Shown in pieces: positions 59,420 to 64,000 of a DNA stretch of 64,000 nt; within the stretch, counting starts at the first letter, position 1, and every line of letters begins with the position of its first letter. The DNA is from Synergistales bacterium (GTDB lineage Bacteria; Synergistota; Synergistia; Synergistales; Aminobacteriaceae): the NCBI GenBank assembly GCA_025997955.1, contig BNVH01000004.1:1-64000 (forward strand), in the 5' to 3' direction. Made by a program: the position numbers and the translations under genes. A model generated the notes under the pieces. That model saw nothing but the letters and a program-made list of their open reading frames with translations. It was not told the DNA's origin and ran no database searches.

Positions 59420-61471
59420 ATGAAATTTTTAAGAACAAAAAAAATTTACGCGGAAAATTTGGTCAATTTACACAAGAGAAGACGGCGCAGGAAGAGGGAG
59501 CGGGCTTGGCCTTGTATTCTCCTGTCTCTTTTTGGGCTGTGCGCCACCAGCGCGGTGGCGTTCTTTACGCTTGACATGGGCGCGGACGCAATAGCCGACA
59601 TAGCTTTAAAAAACGTGCGCGTAGCGCGGGGCATGAACCTCTTTATTGAAAGCGCCAAGGGCAACCCATTCAGAGGCTACGTCTTCAGCGGCGTGAAACT
59701 TCTGTCACAAAAGGGCGATATACTCTTCTCCGCCGAAGACCTCTCCGGAACGCTCAACTTCACATCTATCCTTCACGCGTTGCAAATTCTTATTGAGGGA
59801 GGCGATTTTTCCACCTTATTGTCGTCAAACTTTCCATTATATAAAATCTCGGCGCGTAACGCCCGCTTCGATTCTCCTTTGGGCGAAGTGGACGCTAAGA
59901 GCTCCGTGGTGCGTTTTGCGGCGTCAGAGCAGGGCGGGCTCAGACTCAAAATTGACTTGGCTTACGCGATTGGCGCGCTTCCTCTGACCGGCGGACTCGA
60001 CATAGAAGTGCCCGCGCTGTCAATGAACAGCGGTATAGAAATAAACAGAGGCGATATAACGCTTGGCAAAGGTGAATTAGCCTTGGCGGGAACTATAAAA
60101 TTTGAAAAAGACGCGCTTTTTGAGCTTCAGGGCTCAGCTCGGGCTATGGAGTTATCCGAGATATACGCGCTTCTCTCTTTGGGCTTGCCGGCGAACGCCG
60201 CTTTGTCCGACTACGGCGGCAAAATTGACGCCGATTTTTCGATAGACAGTAACGCCGGCGACTTGACAGCCACGGCAAGCGTAGATTTCAAGGGCGGCAG
60301 ACTCGTGGGCTACCCAGTTTCGTATCTGTCCGCGCGAGTGAAATACGCGGCCTCGCGCCTGTCCGCCGACAACCTCAAGACGGCGATTTTCGGGGTGCCT
60401 CTTGAGGGGTATTTTTCGGCCGATCCCAAAGCCGGGGATTTCGCGCTCAGGCTTGACAGCACTAATGCCCAAATGTCCGAGATAGCCAAGCTCTATCCGG
60501 CTCTCGGGAACGCAGGCGGCAATATCCAAAAATTATCGCTCTTCGTCAGCATGACGAACGGCGTTCCGTCGGGCGCGATAGAGCTTTCCTCGCCGCTCAT
60601 CTCGGTTATGAACAAGAGCATCAAAAACGCGGCTTTGCAGGTTAAGTTGGGCAATGACGGCTCGGCCGGCGTTAGCGGAAAATTTATTTTCGAGGGCTCT
60701 CAGGCGTTTATCCAAGGAACTGTGCCATCGTTTTTGAGCTCGCCGACTTTGAACCTCACGGCCAACCTGAAAGACTTGGACGTCAGAAAAATAGCGAATA
60801 TTATCCCGAACGGTAAAAATTACGCGCCCTTCGGCAAACTTGACGCAGGCTTCGTCATAAAGGGCGAGGTCGATAATCCAACAATCACAGGTCTCGTCTC
60901 AGCGCCCATGTTGGCGATTCTTGATCATACGTTCTCCTCTCCCACTCTTTCGTTTGATTTGTCGCTCAATCTAAGCGCTTCCGGCGCGAGCGTTTCTTAC
61001 CCGAGCAAGGGGACTTTTACGGCTTCAAACGGGGTAATCAGCGCTTCCGGGCTCAATATACGCTACTCGAAAGTCATGGCTCCGTTTTCTATAGAGACCG
61101 GCAAGCTGACGGTCGCGAAGGGCGCGTCGGCAATTCCACCAGACAATGAAGCGCTCTACAAAAGCGCCACTCTGACGCGTGACGGGGCCGTGACATTGGA
61201 TAACCCCGCGAAGTTGGACTTTGACGCGGATATAGACGTCAGCTTACGGCTCTTGAACATCCTGACAGGCAAGGCGTCGGGAGACATCGACATGTATGAA
61301 GCCCTGAAAGACGCGTCTAACGCGGCTATCAAGCAAGAGGGGAACGCGGACTTTCGCGTGGCCTCCGTCAATATAGCCGGCACAAAAGATAAGCCGTCCA
61401 TAAGCGTAGTAAAAATAGAGCAAGACGGCAAACCCAAGGAGACAAAAGATAAAGTGAAAAAGATGTTCTGA
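59420..61471 (+). CDS. AsmA-like envelope protein
   Basis: 683 residues. A basic start (HKRRRRRKRERAWP) and one membrane segment (ILLSLFGLCATSAVAFFTLD) are followed by a long beta-rich periplasmic region with repeats such as LSADNLKTAIFGVPLEGYF, IKGEVDNPTITGLVSAPML and VNIAGTKDKPSISVVKIE, the pattern of AsmA/TamB/DUF748-type bridge proteins. These help move lipids or outer-membrane proteins. The frame opens at 59312 within the kinase gene, but I prefer ATG 59420, which places the charged N-terminus just before the membrane helix. No matching outer-membrane partner is near. Confidence 0.65.
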   Translation: MKFLRTKKIYAENLVNLHKRRRRRKRERAWPCILLSLFGLCATSAVAFFTLDMGADAIADIALKNVRVARGMNLFIESAKGNPFRGYVFSGVKLLSQKGDILFSAEDLSGTLNFTSILHALQILIEGGDFSTLLSSNFPLYKISARNARFDSPLGEVDAKSSVVRFAASEQGGLRLKIDLAYAIGALPLTGGLDIEVPALSMNSGIEINRGDITLGKGELALAGTIKFEKDALFELQGSARAMELSEIYALLSLGLPANAALSDYGGKIDADFSIDSNAGDLTATASVDFKGGRLVGYPVSYLSARVKYAASRLSADNLKTAIFGVPLEGYFSADPKAGDFALRLDSTNAQMSEIAKLYPALGNAGGNIQKLSLFVSMTNGVPSGAIELSSPLISVMNKSIKNAALQVKLGNDGSAGVSGKFIFEGSQAFIQGTVPSFLSSPTLNLTANLKDLDVRKIANIIPNGKNYAPFGKLDAGFVIKGEVDNPTITGLVSAPMLAILDHTFSSPTLSFDLSLNLSASGASVSYPSKGTFTASNGVISASGLNIRYSKVMAPFSIETGKLTVAKGASAIPPDNEALYKSATLTRDGAVTLDNPAKLDFDADIDVSLRLLNILTGKASGDIDMYEALKDASNAAIKQEGNADFRVASVNIAGTKDKPSISVVKIEQDGKPKETKDKVKKMF

Positions 61472-61499
61472 GGAACTTGGACAAAGGGAGGCGTTTATT

Positions 61500-62795
61500 T
61501 TGGATTGGAAGCACTTGGAACTTGAACTTATTGTTTTACGCCGTGATTTTCATAAATACCCGGAGAGCGCTTGGACGGAGTTTCGCGCGTCGGCCATTAT
61601 CGCGTCGTACCTTAATAGGCTTGGATACAGGCAGTTGTCTTTGGGGCTTGACAATATCGACCCGCAGTCCGTCATGGGGAGACCTGACGAGGCGGAGATA
61701 GACAGGCAAATAGAACGGGCCAAGGCTCAACTGCCGGAGAGTTGCGCGGACGGAGCCGACTTTATAGATAAAATGCAAAGGTATCCGGGAGTCGTGGGGG
61801 TTCTCAATACGGGCAAAGACGGGCCCGTTATATCTCTCAGGTTTGACATAGACTGCGTTGACGTGAACGAAACGGTTTTACCCGAACACCGGCCGAACAA
61901 AGAGTGTTTTGCGAGCGTAAATGCTCGCCTCGACCACGCTTGCGGGCATGACGCCCACACAGCCATAGGGTTGGGTTTAGCTAAATCTCTGATAGAGAAA
62001 AAAGACGAGCTGCGCGGAGAGATTCGGCTGATTTTTCAACCAGGCGAGGAGGGTTGCCGCGGGGCATACGCAATGACGCAAAAGGGCGTGGTCGACGGCT
62101 CGGATTATTTTCTGTCCCTGCATATAGGCACGGGCGTGCCGAGCGGTTCTTTTGCTCTAAACTCCCACGGGCATCTCTGCACTACAAAGTTCGACGCCTG
62201 CTTCACGGGACGCGCCGCTCACGCGGCCGGCGCTCCGCAGGAGGGGAAAAACGCGCTCCTCGCCGCCGCCACGGCGGCTATATCGCTTCACGCCATAGCG
62301 CCGCACAGCGAAGGCTCGATGCGGGTAAACGTGGGCGCGCTCTCGGCTGGCACGGGGCGCAACGTAATAGCTGACCATGCCGTCATGAAAGCCGAGACCC
62401 GCGGAGAGACTCAGGATATAGCCGACTACGTGTATAAAAGGGCATGCGAGGTGATTAACGGCGCGGCGGCTATGTACGAAACGGAAGCCGAGATAATAAA
62501 GATGGGCTCCGCCACGGACGCCGACGGCGACGCAGCGTTGGCCGAGCGTGTCGGCGCGGTCATACGCAAGTCCGATTTGTTCGGCTCTATTTTGAACGAC
62601 GTCCCGGCCACCGGAAGCGAGGACGCCACATGGATGATGCGCCGCGTGCAAGAGCAGGGCGGGCAAGCTTTATACATGGTATTGGGATCGGACATAACCG
62701 CGCCCCACCACAACGGTTCGTTCGATATAGATGAGAACGCTATGATAAACGGGGTCAGAGCGTTAGATATAATTGTAGACGAGTTAGCGAAATAG
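61500..62795 (+). CDS. M20-family amidohydrolase (AbgB/aminoacylase-like)
   Basis: 431 residues, two-domain metallopeptidase. VLRRDFHKYPESAWTEF begins the family, DHACGHDAHTAIGLGLAKSL gives the first metal ligands, IFQPGEEGCRGAYAM the catalytic Glu pair, SLHIGTG the next His, and TAPHHNGSFDIDENAM the last His. AbgB-type insertions are suggested by the stretch LDNIDPQSVMGRPDEAEID. It probably removes an acyl or aminobenzoyl group from an amino acid. TTG 61500 follows AAAGGGAGG by 10 bases. Lies 28 bp after the AsmA-like gene. Confidence 0.88.
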   Translation: MDWKHLELELIVLRRDFHKYPESAWTEFRASAIIASYLNRLGYRQLSLGLDNIDPQSVMGRPDEAEIDRQIERAKAQLPESCADGADFIDKMQRYPGVVGVLNTGKDGPVISLRFDIDCVDVNETVLPEHRPNKECFASVNARLDHACGHDAHTAIGLGLAKSLIEKKDELRGEIRLIFQPGEEGCRGAYAMTQKGVVDGSDYFLSLHIGTGVPSGSFALNSHGHLCTTKFDACFTGRAAHAAGAPQEGKNALLAAATAAISLHAIAPHSEGSMRVNVGALSAGTGRNVIADHAVMKAETRGETQDIADYVYKRACEVINGAAAMYETEAEIIKMGSATDADGDAALAERVGAVIRKSDLFGSILNDVPATGSEDATWMMRRVQEQGGQALYMVLGSDITAPHHNGSFDIDENAMINGVRALDIIVDELAK

Positions 62796-62836
62796 GGGGT
62801 ATACGATCGGGGAAGAAACTTGTCAAGTAAAAGCTC

Positions 62837-63376
62837 TTAACGAAATATTTCTCTTGAGTAAACGGGCGTTTTTTCTAATTTATAAAACCGCCCGCTGTCT
62901 GGCGCGTCGCCTGACGTCATGATATAAACGTTTTCCATTATGAGCGTGGCTTGACCTTTTCCGGCCAGAGTAGCGCGAATAAGGTATCCGTCCGGATAAT
63001 GCGGCGGAAAAAGCGATAGCTTGCCTTCGGACGGATACGCCTCGGAGTGCGCGTAGCCCATGTCGAAAATCTCTACGCTTCCGCCGTTATGCTGAGCGTC
63101 ACGCTCAGTCGATTGGACAAATACGCGAAGATTCTTTGCGTCGCTTGGCGCGCTTTCCTCGGTTCTCGGAACTTCGCCGGCGTTGAGCTTCGCGATTAGC
63201 CATTTAACGGAGAAATTTGTCATTGAGATAAGTTCGCGCCTCACGAGGCCATGAGTCAAATAAGCCGACGCGACATTTGAAAAAGAAGCGACGCGCACTA
63301 CAGACAACCCTAAAATTGACGACACTATGAAAACTATCACTATCGTCAAGCATAATACGTAACCTTTTCTTTTCAT
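62837..63376 (-). CDS. Pilus-assembly-like protein (PilX-type), small
   Basis: 179 residues. A basic start and one N-terminal hydrophobic helix (YVLCLTIVIVFIVSSILGL) then a long helix (ASAYLTHGLVRRELISMTNF) and a beta-rich end (LIRATLAGKGQATLIMENVY), the layout of PilX-like or minor pilin proteins. No G-F-T-L type peptidase site is seen; K-R-K-G-Y could be the equivalent. No clear ribosome site precedes ATG 63376. It follows the next gene on the same strand by 19 bp. Confidence 0.55.
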   Translation of the reverse strand: MKRKGYVLCLTIVIVFIVSSILGLSVVRVASFSNVASAYLTHGLVRRELISMTNFSVKWLIAKLNAGEVPRTEESAPSDAKNLRVFVQSTERDAQHNGGSVEIFDMGYAHSEAYPSEGKLSLFPPHYPDGYLIRATLAGKGQATLIMENVYIMTSGDAPDSGRFYKLEKTPVYSREIFR

Positions 63377-63395
63377 GGTTTCATGGTTTTATGGT

Positions 63396-64000
63396 TTACA
63401 GGTTTTTTAATATCCAGCTTCCGAATACGACGGCTGTGTCCTGCCGTTCAAAGTCGGCCTTCCAGGGCGCGGCTGCGGGCCAGTCTGAGTGTCGCGGGGT
63501 TTTGACGCCAGATTGGCCGCCCGTCGTAAGAATCCAAGCCTCTAATCTATGTAAAGACGGGGTCCACTCAAACCACATCTCAAGCACACCTTCGAGCATT
63601 GCCTCGCCTTGGCTTTGCCATGCCGTAGTTAAAGTTTGCGCGTATAACTGAGCATTTTCAGCGAAAAAACGCTCTCCTCTCAGATAATGCAACTCGTCAT
63701 ACGGATAAATATAGGTGCTCATAGCGCTTGCCAACTGAATTTTCAGGCTTGAAGAATGCGATCCTGCAATATGGCTCGATATATGAACGGGCAAACGCGA
63801 CAGCGGAAACACGGCCCAAGAGCGAATGTCTTTTTTTGATGTCGCCGGTAAACGAACATCCAACTGCGAAGCGTCGCCCCGTACTTCAACGTCAAGCAAA
63901 CCGTCCGACAACTCAATGACAGCCGGAATGTCGGCGCGAAGCCCGGACGGAACGGAATAGAGAACGGAAAATCCCCGCCCTCTGAAAACGCCGTCATCGT
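63396..64000 (-). CDS. Uncharacterised protein beside PilX-like gene, 5' part missing
   Basis: The frame is open through to the window edge; the last 201 codons are visible. No start is given because residues before the TTG at 63911 (GFSVLYSVPSGLRADIPAVIEL) read as ordinary protein. It contains WAVFPLSRLPVHISSH and YPYDELHYLRGERFFAENAQ, then LEMWFEWTPSLHRLEAWILT. No family is recognised. The order next to a PilX-like gene suggests part of a type IV pilus or secretion set. Confidence 0.6.
   Translation of the reverse strand, partial: DDGVFRGRGFSVLYSVPSGLRADIPAVIELSDGLLDVEVRGDASQLDVRLPATSKKDIRSWAVFPLSRLPVHISSHIAGSHSSSLKIQLASAMSTYIYPYDELHYLRGERFFAENAQLYAQTLTTAWQSQGEAMLEGVLEMWFEWTPSLHRLEAWILTTGGQSGVKTPRHSDWPAAAPWKADFERQDTAVVFGSWILKNL

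Overview
The window looks like chromosome of a Synergistetes bacterium (anaerobic, amino-acid and organic-acid fermenting). The main evidence is a repeated C-terminal tail of the form SGGC(N/D)AG, hydrophobic stretch, basic end on three proteins, which matches my recollection of the Synergist-CTERM sorting signal. Supporting evidence is the mix of TRAP and GntP carriers, CoA transferases and EtfAB, with many TTG/GTG starts behind strong Shine-Dalgarno sites. No rRNA, CRISPR array or intact transposon is seen.

Layout. 0-7.2 kb: end of a receiver-domain protein, then a two-gene operon of large secreted proteins (alkyl-sulfatase-like hydrolase and a repeat protein), both with the sorting tail. 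7.6-9.2 kb: ATPase plus PD-(D/E)XK-like pair. 9.3-12 kb: two-component system. 12-13.3 kb: decayed DNA with a broken toxin-antitoxin-like copy, then tRNA-Gly(CCC). 13.4-22.2 kb, minus strand: PII-like protein and DUF1538 membrane protein, amidohydrolase, RND pump and adaptor, cyclic-nucleotide-binding sensor. 22.5-28 kb, plus strand: ilvD, a DctPQM TRAP transporter, an EamA carrier. 28-40.9 kb: two parallel acid-catabolism modules, each with acyl-CoA dehydrogenase, GntP permease and CoA transferase and each closed by a nearly identical large hairpin. The first also has EtfBA and a crotonase, the second a carboxyltransferase.

40.9-56.2 kb is an accessory, defence-like stretch: ATPase/DUF4276 pair, SPFH zinc-ribbon protein with a membrane protein, PIN toxin-like pair, a zinc ribbon-TPR-TIR-RCC1 repeat protein, an Rpn-type nuclease, IS200/IS605 debris, and an RNA-repair-like locus (RtcB ligase, a DUF2828/TROVE-like von Willebrand protein, a tRNA-like and hairpin-rich 510-bp leader, two WYL regulators). 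The last is the best candidate for an undescribed system. 56.4-64 kb returns to core functions: dapB, a hybrid histidine kinase, an AsmA-like envelope protein, an M20 amidohydrolase, and two pilus-assembly-like proteins at the edge.

All family names come from reading motifs by eye; no searches were run. Where a start was moved, the choice rests on a visible ribosome site or overlap with the previous stop.
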